DNA of 64,000 bases from Echinometra lucunter (lineage: Eukaryota; Echinodermata; Echinoidea; Camarodonta; Echinometridae): NCBI GenBank assembly GCA_029962745.1, contig CM057153.1:7913186-7977185 (forward strand), read 5' to 3'. Below are positions 11,579-24,253 of the stretch, one piece after another. Under the pieces are notes generated by a model. It ran no database searches, had not been told where the DNA came from, and saw only the letters and a list, made by a program, of their open reading frames with translations. A program made the position numbers and the translations under genes. Position 1 is the stretch's first letter. Every line of letters begins with the position of its first letter.

Positions 11579-11985
11579 CCCCATTCGTGACAGAGGTCCA
11601 CATTTTGTGGTTTGGCCTAATATCTTTTGATGCAAAGCCCTAAAAATCATACCAAATACATGAGCAGAAAGAGCAAAAAATTCTACACATACTGTCCCCA
11701 TTTTGGTTGCATCAATATTCGTTGTTGATGCTAAAAAAATTTTAAAGGAAAATAAGCATTAAAATCCTTAAATTGGCAATGTGATAGAAAGTTTAAAATC
11801 ACCATTTTCCCTTGCAAATTGGCAACTTTTTGACTTCTCATCATAATTTCTGTCAATTCATATTCATTTCAGATACATGACGTTTTATAAGAAAAATGTA
11901 GCAATAAAATAAAAACGTTGGTGTTGCCAATAGAATAATAAAAGCTGATCAAATCAGGCTTTAAATAATTCCAGTCACGAATGGG
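11579..11985 (+). mobile_element. piggyBac-like MITE, family A copy 2
   Basis: 407 bp flanked by TTAA (11575-11578 and 11986-11989). The left end has an extra C (CCCCATTCGTGACAG); the right end read inversely is CCCATTCGTGACTGG. Same orientation and internal landmarks as the copy at 6366. Confidence 0.9.
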
Positions 11986-12179
11986 TTAAATATCCTTGTT
12001 TTTTAATCACTAAAGAGTTTCAGACAAAAAAGTACTCTATAGCCTTGCCTATGTGTTCAAAACATATTTATCCTATTTTTTTCCCCAGAATGAATATCAA
12101 ACCACAAAACAAAATGATGTACGTTACACTTTTTCCTTGAAATGTTTGTGAGGTTTAAATGGTATTTTGCCGGTATGAC

Positions 12180-12440
12180 CCTCAACCTTTTACGAATCTG
12201 CTAATCCTCCAATGTCCTCTTAAGAGGAAATTTACACTCTAGATCTCCTTCTGAGATTGCCAGCGATTTCAATCTCCTACGATCACATTTAATCCCCTCC
12301 GAGTCAGAGAGGAGATGCACCACAAGACAGATGCTAATACAGATAGAGCGTGAATCTGCTTTTTTCATTCCCAAATTACCCCCACGATGGATTCAGTAAC
12401 TGTTAAATTGCCCCAACCTTTTGCCACTGTTTACAGCAGA
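12180..12440. promoter_or_regulatory. candidate cis-regulatory island
   Basis: Non-repetitive, GC-richer than its surroundings, with two TAATCC words (12202-12207 and 12290-12295; Otx/K50 homeodomain-type sites) and several AGATCTCC/GGAGAT stretches. The enhancer idea is inference from composition and location in a probable large 5' intron. Confidence 0.2.
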
Positions 12441-13030
12441 AAGTGAGTATTACCCCTGCATCAAGGCCTTCTGGCATGCATCATCACGCTTTTGACTTTG
12501 TGGGTACCTGTACCCTACAACGATAAATCTTTCTATGTGGCAAAATAAATGTAAATGGTATGGAATAGTTGGGTGAATGTGTGGCTTAATCAAGGATACA
12601 GTTTCTACTACCAGTTAAAACCCTAAAGCACCATAAAGGATGAAATATGACAATGATGAGAGCATTTGAGATAATTAGAAGAGATAGAAGGAAAGATGTG
12701 TGTGCAGATGTGGAACTTCTTGGAAAATCGTTCACATGGAAGCAAAGATGTGATACGTGAAATATGATGTAAAAGGTTCCCCAACCAACATTGACATGTG
12801 CATGGGTGCAGAGATCCTGTTATAAATAGGTCAACCATATAACATTAGAGAAAGAGCTACTGCAGTGACTAATGCTTCATGCAAGTGCCCTGTATACACA
12901 TGCTTGCTAGCATCTATCTACAGATGTATGCTGACTGTCTTCTCTCCCAAGCAACTCTTCAAATGTTCAAGAGTATAAATTCACTCTCTAAGGAGTTAAA
13001 GAATCAATTCATTTTTAGTATGCAGTCTAA

Positions 13031-13281
13031 TTTTTGCAGAGTCAAATCTGAAACAGAATGGCGTCAGCTAAGAGTCAACTCTATTTCGAGTTAAAGTGAC
13101 TCAGATTTCTGAATTAATTTGACTCGGAAATGGTGTGGTGTTCACTGAGGAACGACTAAATTCGAGTTAAAGTAACTCCATTCTGAGTCAAATTAGTCTG
13201 GAAATCCGAGTCACTTTAACTCTGAATAGAGTTGACTCCCAGCTGTTTCTATTCTGAGTCAAATGTGACTCTGCAGAAATA
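13031..13281. mobile_element. 251-bp foldback element rich in GAGTCAA
   Basis: The left end is TTTTTGCAGAGTCAAAT and the right end read inversely is ATTTCTGCAGAGTCACAT. The arms share GAGTCAACTCTATT, GAGTTAAAGTGACTC and AATTTGACTC in opposite orientations. Motif GAGTCAA/TTGACTC recurs many times. No coding content. Confidence 0.8.
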
Positions 13282-13559
13282 CGAGAGATAGAAGTCCATG
13301 CTCAAAATGACAGAATCCACTCTCCATTGTGTCATTCAAACCACTATTTTTAGTCCTGCTTCCACTATAATTTGCAGGGGATTAACAAATTTTTACTTGG
13401 ATTTCCACTGCAGAATGAAGTTATACCTACTGTAACTTCTTGAAGATGGAATTTCCACATTGGTATATGAGAGAGTAGGAACATGACTTTCCTGTCTTAA
13501 GCTCCTTTAGTAGGGAGAGATTGAGGATTGATTTAGAGAGGATGACAATTCATCTCCAC

Positions 13560-13870
13560 TCGGCTCCAGACGTGACTTGGGCTGAAAATCTCCCGCTTAC
13601 CCCTGCTCCTGCCGAAATTGATGACGGGTAAACAAAAGCCGGCCGCATTTCTTTTGAAGACCGATTAGTTCCCACCCTTCTGACCCCGCATTACACGCCT
13701 TAACCCGTATCCACTTAACCTTTCTTCTCAATTGGATCTTGTGTTGGAGGGAAAACATTGGGTGACGCTTGCAACGACAGAGTACAAGGCTCTCCAGATA
13801 GACCAGCCTGAATTCTGGGATGCGTGACCAAATCACTCAGGGCAGCATGGATTCTGTGTTGTTGAAGGCT
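13560..13870. promoter_or_regulatory. candidate cis-regulatory island with forkhead site
   Basis: Non-repetitive island, GC-richer than its surroundings, containing GTAAACAAA (13628-13636), a good forkhead-type site, and GCCGGCCGC beside it. A minus-strand open frame covers part of it but shows no recognised protein. Regulatory role is inference. Confidence 0.22.
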
Positions 13871-13899
13871 GCCGGATTACAATCCAATGAGAATGCCTG

Positions 13900-16800
13900 C
13901 TCAAATTAATATTGGGCTTAATTTCATCTTCCTCTTTAAGTGTTTAATATCATAACTTTACTGAAGAAGAGTCTACAGGACTAAATACCCGGTGCCCGAG
14001 GAGACACAACTCCCCTGTAAGAGTGAATTTGATGAAAATGAAGACTTGGGACAGCCTATTCCAATTAATACAGGAATGAATTTCATCTTGAAGACCCTTA
14101 GGCAAGTTTATTGAAGAGTAGCCATTGCTTGAAGAGACACAACTTCCATTTTCAAGTAACCATTGAATACATATAGCTATGAGTTCGGCGTCTTAGAAAA
14201 ACATAATGGTGCGAAAAGATGCATCCAGAATGCAAAATGGAAAATTGTTGAAATCAGAATTTTCAAACACAGATTGATAATTACATGGATAGCATGTAGA
14301 CCTTGTAAATGAATATACAATCTTGCTGTGGAATGATAATGGCTGAAATTTTTGTCCAATATGTCACAATAGACAGTCTAATTTTTGCATTTTTGCATTT
14401 TGCGTCTGGACGTGTAATTCTTTCGCACTACGGTGTTTTCCCAAGATGCCTTATATACCAACCAGAATCATTGGATGCATGACTAAATCATTTGGGCCAC
14501 CATGAATCCTCTGTTAATAGGATCTAGTTCAAGATGGAGGATGCGAATGTTTTCTCTTTGCAGAATTACAAAGCTCACGCTTATCTCTGACATTTTCAAA
14601 GTATTATGCTCGGGAATGACATAATGCATCTTGTACGAAGAGCAACAGCTCCTGTATGCATTCATGAGAAAACCCAGAGGTGCTTTAGGGAATGTGGAAA
14701 GTAGTTCTTGGTAAACATGACCTGGAAGCAATATTTCCCGGGTATCATACTTCACTGCCGCCACTAACCCTTTCATTATAAAAGGCTTGTAAATGATACA
14801 TAAAAAAGTATTCTGCACTTGGCTTTTGGTAATAAAGAGTTTAAATTTACATAGCGCTGTGACAGAACCTCAAAAAACAATTCGCAATATCCCCCCCCCC
14901 CAAAAAAAAAAAAAAATAAATAAATGAACAAGATAAGATAAACAATGGTAAATAAATAAAAATAAATAAAAGATAAATGAATAATTCTTTTAAAAATGAA
15001 TATTTAAGTTCTGTAACTCACTAAATGAATAAATGAATTAAGTTGGTAAATACATCAATAATGTTGAAAAGGGGAAATGAATACAAAAAAAATGAAGGAA
15101 AAAAAATGCAAAAGAAAATATTACTCTGTTTTCGATTGCACCATATGAATGTGGATGTATACTCAAATCAAAATGTAAAATATACAGATCAACACACCCA
15201 CAAAATGAGTATTTGGAAAGCTTTCCTGAAGAAAGCTACATGAGAACATTATCCTTCTTCAGACACTTTGAAGGTTGAACACACTTTTTATTATTCTATT
15301 AAAGTGACTTCCAAACTAAATGTCAGGATGATTTTTCCTAAGCATGAAAAACTCATCTAGAAGAGCGTGTGAAACAATTTTGTTTCCTCTCTCTCTCCCT
15401 CTCTCTCTCTCTATCTTCAAGACAAGAATACAGGTGTATCAATTAGGGGACTTAATAGCATGCAGACAATTTCTTCCGAAAGATAAAAAGTTGGAACAAA
15501 TTGAGATTGATTCTGCTGAACCTGTCTGCCTTACAAAAGCAATACTTTCCTTTCCCATCAGTTCAGCTATTAGCACCCAAACCTAATTGGGTAATTTGTT
15601 ATAATGGGCACTGATAAATAAGCGACGGGGAGAAAATTTAGGTTAATAGTAATACTAATGCTTACAGTGCATACGATTATCTCTTCCCGTTTCAAAACAA
15701 ATTAATGAATGTTTTATTTTAGTTAAGCACATGTACAAACATTAATTTGCAAGCATGTTGTAATTTCCCACCTCCCTAAAATCTGCATTCAGCAGTAATG
15801 AAGTGCTGATAGTCAAATAAATTAACCCACAATCTTTATTTATCCCACTTTCATCTCTAATTGAAACAGCATATTCTTGAAATAGAAAATGGACGTACTA
15901 CAGACCGGTACTGAAAATGACTTTTTGAAATAACAATGATGCTACTACATGTATGAGTTAGTGCTTTAAAACAATACAACACATCTTTCAAATTATTTGC
16001 TTTGTTGTTTATTACAATCTGAAGGGGAAATAAACACCCTTCTTTGACATGTAAACACAAAAAGGAATGTGTTCTTTTGCATTCAAGATACATGTATGTT
16101 TGATTAACGGTTTTATTCACCGACATAAAAACAACTAGTTGCCAAGATGCAGATAATTGGCTGACAGAAGACTCATGCCACAAGAACACTCGTCCACACT
16201 ACATCCAGGTTGGATGGTTGCTGAAAACTGAAGCAACTGCACAAATCATTGTAAGACCCACTGGCCAGGGTCAACAAAATTTAAAATTTCAATGATGATT
16301 TAAAAATAGAAAATATCTGCATGAGCACACAAAGCATTTCAGTCTTTCTTTAATGCTTTCAGCAAAGATGAATAGAGTACAATTCTGTGAAAATATTTAT
16401 TTTGGGAAAGTGTTCCTTCAACCCCAAATTTCAAGTTGGGCAAGTCAAATTTACTCTTTCAGAGCCCAATCCCCTCCCCAGAACAATACTGCAAACTTCC
16501 TCAAGTTATTTGGTGGTGTTTAATCTTCAAGAGTTTCAAAACAATATTTATAGTTATAAATGTCACAATTAATTTCTAAGATGTAACAGTTGGAAATTGT
16601 CATCACCTAAAATCCAATGGGATTAGGAAAGAATTCTCCTCTGACAATAATATTTGGATTTTACATGTATGTCAGAAACTAATTCATCATATATCTTTCT
16701 AAAGGATTCAAAACAATCTGTGTCCTTATTACAAAAACAGCAAGTTGTTTCACATTCTTATGTTTAGATACACGTATCTTCAACCTAGATTATTCCTGAA

Positions 16801-17350
16801 TCTTAACTTAGTGAGAACAGGCATACAGCTCTTTCAGCCATTATTTAGTTTTAATCATCTACAAAATGCCAGCCATATGCTAACCATAAATCAGCATGAA
16901 CATGTTAGACATGAGACTGAACTAGAAGCTAGAAAGAGAGGCAAAGGCATTTATTACCACTGCAAAACATCTCCATCATAAATCATCACTTTCATATAAG
17001 CTTAATTCCTCAATGAAGGTTGGATTAAAGACATACATGTACTGTACCTTCATATCAGAAAAATAATATTTCTCATGTCCATAATAAGAATATGTTCCTG
17101 CATATGCTCCTACAGCATACAAATGAAATACAAGTATTACATGTCTTCAACAACAAAAAAAGAAAATGGCTATCTTGAATCATTCATAATAAAAGAAACA
17201 GGGAAGGCGAGGACGTTATCAGAGACTCTGTCATACTAATGTCATTGTATCAAATTACACCGCATGTATACGCACTAATGGATGTTTCTGGCAAAGGAAT
17301 TCCAATCATTTTTACATTTAAACCTTATTTTTTTCATCTAATAAAGTGTA
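13900..17350. other. non-coding span with A-rich patch
   Basis: AT-rich, no supported gene. At 14824-14870 a TTTACATAGCGCTG word resembles the tail region of the retroelement end near 40.2 kb. It is followed by poly-C, then poly-A, then degenerate ATAAATAAA sequence to about 15060. A CT-rich patch lies near 15386-15415. Confidence 0.5.
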
Positions 17351-17362
17351 ATAAAAGAATCT

Positions 17363-17667
17363 GGGGGTGTTTCACAAAGACTAAGGTTGACTAAAATCGC
17401 ACTTAACTATGGCTGGCCATTCATGCCACTGTTTTCTTTCACCATGGATCTCTCAAAGATTTCACAAATCATGGTCAAAAATCTGCAGAATTGACAATTT
17501 TTTATTATAGTTCATTGATGAAGAAAACAAAAAATGTAAATTCTTCAAATTTGTAACAATGATTTGTACACCCTTGAGAGACCGATGGTGAAAGCAAACA
17601 GTGGCATGAATGGCCTGCCATAGTTTAGAGCGATCTGAGTCGATCTTAGTCTTTGTGAAACACCCCC
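17363..17667. mobile_element. 305-bp foldback MITE (GGGGGTGTTTCACAAAG ends)
   Basis: The left end is GGGGGTGTTTCACAAAGACT and the right end is its inverse complement ending CTTTGTGAAACACCCCC. Arms pair again at GGCCATTCATGCCACTGTTT and its mirror and at ACCATGGATCTCTC/GAGAGACCGATGGT. The central part is AT-rich and unpaired. It belongs to the same broad class as 4226-4396. Confidence 0.88.
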
Positions 17668-18239
17668 ATGGATTGTGAATGTCATGTATTTTGAGAGCAC
17701 AAAGCAAAACTCTCAAAATGAAAGCCATTAACTTTAATACTTGCATCTTTTAAAGCTTTTCATGGATCATGAATAAATCTTACAGCACAGTCTGTCCCAG
17801 ATTTTGAAGTTCTTCAGACAAACAAGAAATGAATTAAACATCAATCTTTAAATCTCCTGGTAATCTATTTGAAAGACATTCCACATGAATCTCATGTTTA
17901 ATGCAACACACATGCACTAGAATCTCTAAATGAGACATTACAATTATTGGTGAGATATAACCTTATCTTTACGCCGTGGGCAGGATTCCCTCCCCAGAAT
18001 GTTAATAGTGTAATTGTGTTGGTCTAAAAGCACCATTTTCTTTTCACTCTTCCCTTAACAAAATAGGATTAAAGTATTGTAAAGTTTACTTTAATGAAAA
18101 AAGCATTCCATTTCAAATCTAGACAATAAAACAGAAAACAAAACTAGAATTTTGAAACTTATCATTCAAAAGTTCATTTAAATACTTGTTAAACTTGGTT
18201 GTAATGTAGAAGAACTTGAAGAAGAAAGACACAAATGTA

Positions 18240-18540
18240 CGACTGGTTATCTTATCAATATTTTAACGTTGATCGCCAGCAGCCTATCTGTAACAAGCGC
18301 TCTTGTGTCCTCTATACCCCGTTGCTGCCTCATGCTTTATTCTTCTGAGGGTTTTAAACTAAATCCCACTCTAAGCCAATCTAGGGTGTCAGGCGCAATA
18401 CAGCGGATCACTTGTCTCCTAGCCCTCCAATAGAGGTGACCTCTGTGTAAACAACGCCAATATAAAGGCATGGGACTGACGCCCTTGAAAACTCAAGGGC
18501 ATGAAAGGAGATAGGCTTATGTTACAGCTCTTTGCAAAGG
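18240..18540. promoter_or_regulatory. candidate cis-regulatory island
   Basis: Non-repetitive GC-richer block. It carries the near-palindrome GAGGTGACCTC (18433-18443, resembling facing nuclear-receptor half-sites), GTAAACAA (18447-18454, forkhead-type) and TATAAAG (18461-18467) within 35 bases. The cluster is suggestive, but no transcript can be inferred. Confidence 0.25.
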
Positions 18541-18630
18541 AGCTAAAAAGTAGACAGTTGACTTTCTCCCAAGAGGAACTTGTCATTTGACTATGTCAAT
18601 AAAAAAAAAATGTAGATTCGCTCTGTAGAA

Positions 18631-20310
18631 CAAGATAAGATTTTAATAATTTAGTCACTTTCCAATCAGATAAGCTAAGTTTATGGGAGAACAAATTTTA
18701 AGAACAAAAAAAAAACCTTGGTAGATTACCATAACCAAATATGAGGACTGTGATGCTCTGGGATTTCTTTTAGAAGAAAACTGAATGTGACTTGAAGTTT
18801 TCCTTTTATCCAGATTGAACAGACAATTGTTCAACAGCCTCACAAATTCTGAACTATTGAAATATGAGACAAGAATTCAACAATTATATCTAATACATTC
18901 TAGGTAAATGCATGAATAACTAAAGACTTCAAGATGAGATTTTAATATTTTAATAACTTTCCAATCAGTTAAGTGAAGTATAAGGGTGAACAAATTTTCT
19001 GAAGGAAAAATATCTTTTTCCCCCATCTTTTTGACCCTCCAACGGCCATTTTATTCAACTCAAGTCATGAACATATTTGTACATAATAAAAAAGAATATC
19101 ATATAATGTAATAAAATAAAAAATTATACATGACAAATATCAACAGTGATAGGCGATTACTGAAAACATAACGTAATGAAAATAATAATGAGAATACCTT
19201 GTTGGATTACCATAACCAAATATGAAGACTGTGATGCACTGGGATTTCTTTTAGAAGAAAACTGAATGTGACCTGAAGTTTTCCTTTTATCAAGATTTAA
19301 CAGACAATTGCTCAAGAGCCTTACAAATTCTGAACTATCGAAATACGAGACAAAAATTCAACAATTATATCTAATACATTCTAGGTCAATGCATAAATAA
19401 CTAAAGACTTCAAGATGAGATTTTAATAATTCAGTCACTTTCCAAATCAGATATTTAAGCTAAGTTCAAGGGAGAACAAATTTTCTGAAATAAAAAAAGT
19501 GTTAGACTACCATAACCAAACATGAAGACTGTGATGCTTTGGGACTTCTTTTAGAAGAAAGTTGAATATGACCTGAAGTTTTCCTTTTATCCAGACTGAA
19601 CAGAAAATTGCTCAACAACCTTATAAATTCTGAACTATCGAAATACGAGACAAGAATTCAACAATTCGTCCATGTTTTCAAGAAGTGACGGATGAGCACG
19701 CAACTTAAAAAAGGTTAGTTTTGAGTAAATCGCTTTCAAAGTTTCAAACCTCAATCTCCACCTCTTTAATGTATGAAGGGTGAAATAAATGTTATATCCT
19801 CATAAAGAGCATATTCTGAACAATGTTCATTATATTAACCATTTGCATATTCCTTTCATATTTTAGAAGAAAACATTGCCGTCATTTCGTGAAAACACAA
19901 AATTCAAGGTCCCACTGGATTTTGTTTTCACGAAGTGACGGATCTCAGCCGCACGAGTATTAAACAAATGGGACTTGATGAGCGCACATTTGACCTAATT
20001 GTGCGCGATCACGTAAGGTGCGCTCTTATTTTTTTCACAAAGTGAGGGAACTCAACCGCACACGTAAAACATACGGGACAGCTGAAAGCCGTCACTTCGT
20101 GAAAACAGAAAATCATTTTACTAGGTATTTTCTTGTTGACGTCATTGCTATAGTTAAATAATTAGACATTGTTAGTGAAAGATGTCCAAAAATTCAAAAA
20201 CCTCAAAACTGAAAAAATTGTGATTTTCCTCATATCCTTCACTTCGTGAAAACAGGGACGAATTATATCTAACACATTTTAGGTGAAGGTATAAATAACT
20301 TAAAGACTTC
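18631..20310. repeat. three tandem ~300-bp copies, two with insertions
   Basis: Units begin CAAGATAAGATTTTAATAAT at 18631, again at 18930 and 19411, and end near TAAAGACTTC. Copy 1 is about 300 bp and uninterrupted. Copy 2 (18930-19410) is about 480 bp because of an AT-rich insertion of ~190 bp at roughly 19008-19196. Copy 3 (19411-20310) carries the 594-bp element at 19667-20260. All share CCATAACCAAATATGAAGAC and TGATGCTCTGGGATTTC-type sequence. No coding content seen. Confidence 0.9.
19667..20260. mobile_element. 594-bp element with iterated TTTTCACGAAGTGACGG motif
   Basis: The left end is CGTCCATGTTTTCAAGAAG and the right end read inversely is CGTCCCTGTTTTCACGAAG. It sits between two AATT tetranucleotides (19663-19666 and 20261-20264). 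The two sister tandem copies show the uninterrupted site CAACAATTATATC, so the insertion and its 4-bp duplication are directly visible. The motif occurs about six times in both orientations (near 19674, 19878, 19923, 20030, 20089 and 20236). No transposase; superfamily not assigned. Confidence 0.88.
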
Positions 20311-21800
20311 AATCCATTCATACACTGTGCCTGAGATACAAACCAAAAAACAAAATACATTTTGAATTTTTTATGAAAATAGATCCTTTAAAACTTTCTG
20401 CTACTTATGAAAACATCAATCTATTCATCCATAAAAATTGCCTCATGAATTTTTCAGCCCTCATACATCAAAATTTTATTACAAGAATATGAGTGAACGA
20501 TGGCATAAGCAAGAAAATTCACATCAGTAAAGCAACAAGCTTAGCTGATTCAATCATGCTTTATAGTTCTGCTCAATTTTAGAATATGAATAATGCATAA
20601 ACAGGACAGCACTCAAAAAGTGCAGGTGACATTGTTACTTAACCCATCAATGCAAACATTTATTTCCACCTTGCCAGTAAAAAAACCCCAAAATAGAATG
20701 GAAATTAGCACAGTAAACAAAAATAGTGCATATCAGAATAATCCATTCTTGAATATGATCATGACACGGAAGATGAGTGTTTGGTATGATGTTGTCAATA
20801 ACACATGGTTTCTGTTTTGTATGTTACCCTGTTCAAGGTTTCATCCCTTTAAAGGTTATGTACAGTTTCAGTAAGCCCTCAAAGACTCATCACCAGCTTT
20901 TTGTGGATTTCAATAGTACATGTAGCTAAACAGCAAGATACTCGCGACACGAAGATGCTATGAAGTTTTTTTCTTCCTCAAGTTGAATATTAAACAAATA
21001 AAGAGAAAAAAAATGCATGGGTCCTAGCATAGGCCAGGTGGTAGCCATTTAATTTGCATTTCTTTCAGAAATTTAGACAAAAATGTACTGGAAATCATAA
21101 ATTGAATTATAATTCAATATCACATGATCTCAAACGTGTATCTTTTCTATACAAGGCGGACAGTGTGAAAATATATTTAATCAGTTTCATGCTAATTTAT
21201 TTTCACTACCAAAACTGGATATGAGCTTTAAATTCTAGTGGAGTGGGCAAATCACACTGTCTAAGATTCACTCTTCAACATGCCATTTGAAATGCTTCAC
21301 CAAAAAAGGGCTAATTATTCAAATGATAGAGATTTACTATATACTGGTGACAAAACCCAATGACTTATGGATTAGGTCGAAAAATAACAAATTTGGATGC
21401 AAATCTAATTTCATCAACTCATTTCAGAATTGTTTCGGGGGAGCTAATTTAGATATTGATTAGATACACACATGTAATGATTGCAACTTTAACATAATTT
21501 AGGTCAATCATGAATGACACTGTTGCATCAAGCACTTATTTTTACTTGTATGCATAATCGCATTGGCACACATTGTTGGAGGCTCATAGGTTAACGTGGT
21601 GACGGAATTCTGGAAGAATATGCTGGCAAACGTTGTGTGCACTCACACATTACTCATAATGGATGCTCCGCCGATAGATCATCTTGCCCCAGGAAAGTAA
21701 TCACATCAAAAAGATTACACTAGGAGAAAACTTCAATTCTCCAGAGAAATTAATGTCTCTCGCTTGCTAAGCCAGCACCCGTTTCTCTCTTACACGCTCT
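20311..21800. other. non-coding span, includes old duplicate of 42.5-43.3 kb
   Basis: Between about 20860 and 21250 the sequence matches 42530-43280 in order: GTAAGCCCTCAAA; ATGCTATGAAG; TTGAATATTAAACAAAT; TATCACATGATCT; GTGTATCTTTT; GCTAATTTA. The copies are clearly diverged with many indels. No gene seen in the rest. Confidence 0.6.
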
Positions 21801-21805
21801 CACTG

Positions 21806-22013
21806 CCCCCCCCCCCCCCCATTTCTCTCCCCATCCCTTGTATTTGTTTTACTTATTTTGAAGGCGGAGCAAACTACAGGGGAAGTATATGTAATATGGA
21901 ATGAACAACCCCCCCCCCCCCCATCCAATTTCCCTCTCTCTCTTTCTCCTCTCTCAAATCATTTGTTTTTACATTTATGTCTGTCTACTTATAGCTCTTA
22001 TCTGTCTGTTTTC

Positions 22014-22061
<48 letters not shown>

Positions 22062-22205
22062 GCTCTCTTAGCTCAGACTATTTAAAGTCTGTCTCATTGG
22101 CTGTCTATTAATGTCTCTTTCTCTCTCTCTCTCTCTTCTCACTCTCACTCTCTCTCTCTCTCTTACCATCTCTCTGTCTCTGTCTCTCTCTTTCCCTCTC
22201 GCTTT
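21806..22205. repeat. poly-C and (TC)n simple-repeat cluster
   Basis: C homopolymers at 21806-21820 and 21909-21922 are followed by a long TC run (about 22019-22059) and further imperfect CTCTCT tracts to about 22200. Frames across it encode only Leu/Ser runs and are not genes. Confidence 0.95.
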
Positions 22206-22826
22206 ACCTCCTCTATCTCTGAATGCTATTATTCATGGGAGATCAGACTGAGAGCAAATTAAAAAAATGAATAAACCATGAGAAAGCCTGACGTCTTGAC
22301 CCAAAACAAAAGCTTTATGTGGAACAAGCTGAAAAGTAGGTTACACAAAGGGAGACTGGAAAAGTACTTTGATTTACCGCATTATGTGTGTCATTGCATT
22401 TTAAGAAACTAGTTGTTGTGCTGAATTCTAGTTTCTCTACAGGCCTTTTCACACTTGCAAATTCTGCTCGGACCTGGACTATTGGACGAGGGGGGGGGCC
22501 TTAGCCTTAATGATGGCAACAGATTTTCCTTGGCCCACTTTCTGTTTACACGTGTGGGTTTTTTTTTGCAAAAGCGTGCTAGCCCAACTGATAATCCTGT
22601 ATTACAATTGGGCCAGCAAAAAAAGCAGGGTTAACCCCACAATTACAATGCAAAGCAAGTGAATGTGAACAGGAAGAAAAAATAATCTGGGGTCAAGCAA
22701 TGAAGACAAAGCCCAAATCCCTTTGACCAATCAGAAATGAGGTATTTATAAACATGTCTTTTATACTAACACTTATTCGTGAATTAGAGTTTTGCTTGGG
22801 ATATCTTTCGGAAAGTATGGGGTTAA

Positions 22827-23234
22827 CCCATTCGTGACAGAGGTCCACATTTTGTGGTTTGGCCTAATATCTTTTGATGCAAAGCCCTAAAAATCATACC
22901 AAATACATGAGCAGAAAGAGCAAAATATTCTACACAAACTGTGCCAATTTTGGTTACGTCAATATTTGTTGTTTGATGCTGAAATTTTTTTAAAGGAAAA
23001 TAAGCATTAAAATCCTTAAATTGGCAATGTGATAGAAAGTTCAAAATCACTGTTTTCCCCTGCAAATTGGCAACTTTTTGACTTCTCATCATAATTTCTG
23101 TCAAGTTATATTCATTTCAAATACATGACGTTTTATAAGTAAAATGTAGCAATAAAATAAAACTGTTGGTGTTGCCAATTTGAAGAATAAAAGCTGATCA
23201 AATTAGGCTTTAAATAATTCCTGTCACGAATGGG
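22827..23234 (+). mobile_element. piggyBac-like MITE, family A copy 3
   Basis: 408 bp flanked by TTAA (22823-22826 and 23235-23238). Both ends are intact: CCCATTCGTGACAG and inversely CCCATTCGTGACAGG. It lies inside a region (about 22441-23265) whose edges read CCTTTTCACACT and AGTGTGAAC, possibly an older host element. Confidence 0.9.
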
Positions 23235-24170
23235 TTAAGAAAATGTTAGTGTGAACAGTCAGTTCTCTCCTATAAGACTTATTCAGGGAGTGTGAAAAGT
23301 GAAAATCATGGACTGTAGTAAAATACATTTGTAGATTAAGATGTTATTAAATAGCAGAATTTGCGTTCTTTACATAATTTCATGTATTGAGAATAAGGAA
23401 GCACTAGGCATTCAAACTCGACTTGACGGTTCGTAAAAACGTTTTCTCCAACACACGTGTCTGCACATGTGTACTGACTCGCCGGTTCATAAAAACGATG
23501 ACGATTTAATATAAGTACAGAAAATCAATTTAATGAAAAAATCAATAAATACCAAGAATGGTTTCATATCTACATAAGATGTATAACAAAAAAGAGAAAA
23601 AAACTGCAAACATATGTAGAAAATCCATATTTACTTGAATCAAATTAGGTAATAAGAGTACATCTTTGTAAAGATATTTAGAGCCCACATGTACCTCTTT
23701 CACTGCCACCCCCTTCCCCACTCTGCCAAGTGAAATTTTACAAATATAGAAATAAATGCATGTACAATATTTAAAAAACAAATATATTCTCACTATTTCA
23801 ATATATGTGAATAATGTGATACTCCAGAAAACACAACTAATTTCCTGAAAATATGAGACAGGATACACATAAAGTTATGAGAGAGAATAACAGAGACACA
23901 AGTAAGATTGGATGCTCCTCGCAACTATCATTCATGCACGCATCATGTGACGATATTAAAACTGTTTATACGAGCTGACGTCCCAGGGGGGAAGCCCCCA
24001 TGCCTGTAAGATGATCCCTCCAACTTGATTAATGAGAAATCTGACAATATCTGCCCGCTCTCCGCTAGGCTTGTCTGCCTAACATACACAATCTTTGGGT
24101 TATGTCAACTCAAAAGAGACAAGTACATTTAATCCCAGAGATTACATTGATACATGAACGTACAAGTTAA

Positions 24171-24253
24171 CCCGCTGAGCACAATTTGATTTTAGTGTGA
24201 CAGGAATTTTGCACAGACCACAGCCCGAGTTATCTCGGGCTGCATTCAATGGG
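24171..24253. mobile_element. 83-bp TTAA-flanked mini-element, copy 1
   Basis: Flanked by TTAA (24167-24170, 24254-24257). Ends are CCCGCTGAGCAC and inversely CCCATTGAATGC. It contains the hairpin AGCCCGAG-TTAT-CTCGGGCT near its right half. Related copies lie at 27802 and 32497. Confidence 0.7.

Noticed and set aside
13597..13836. 79-codon minus-strand frame in a GC-richer island
   Set aside because: No recognisable domain and no clear splice sites at its limits; kept only as a possible regulatory island.
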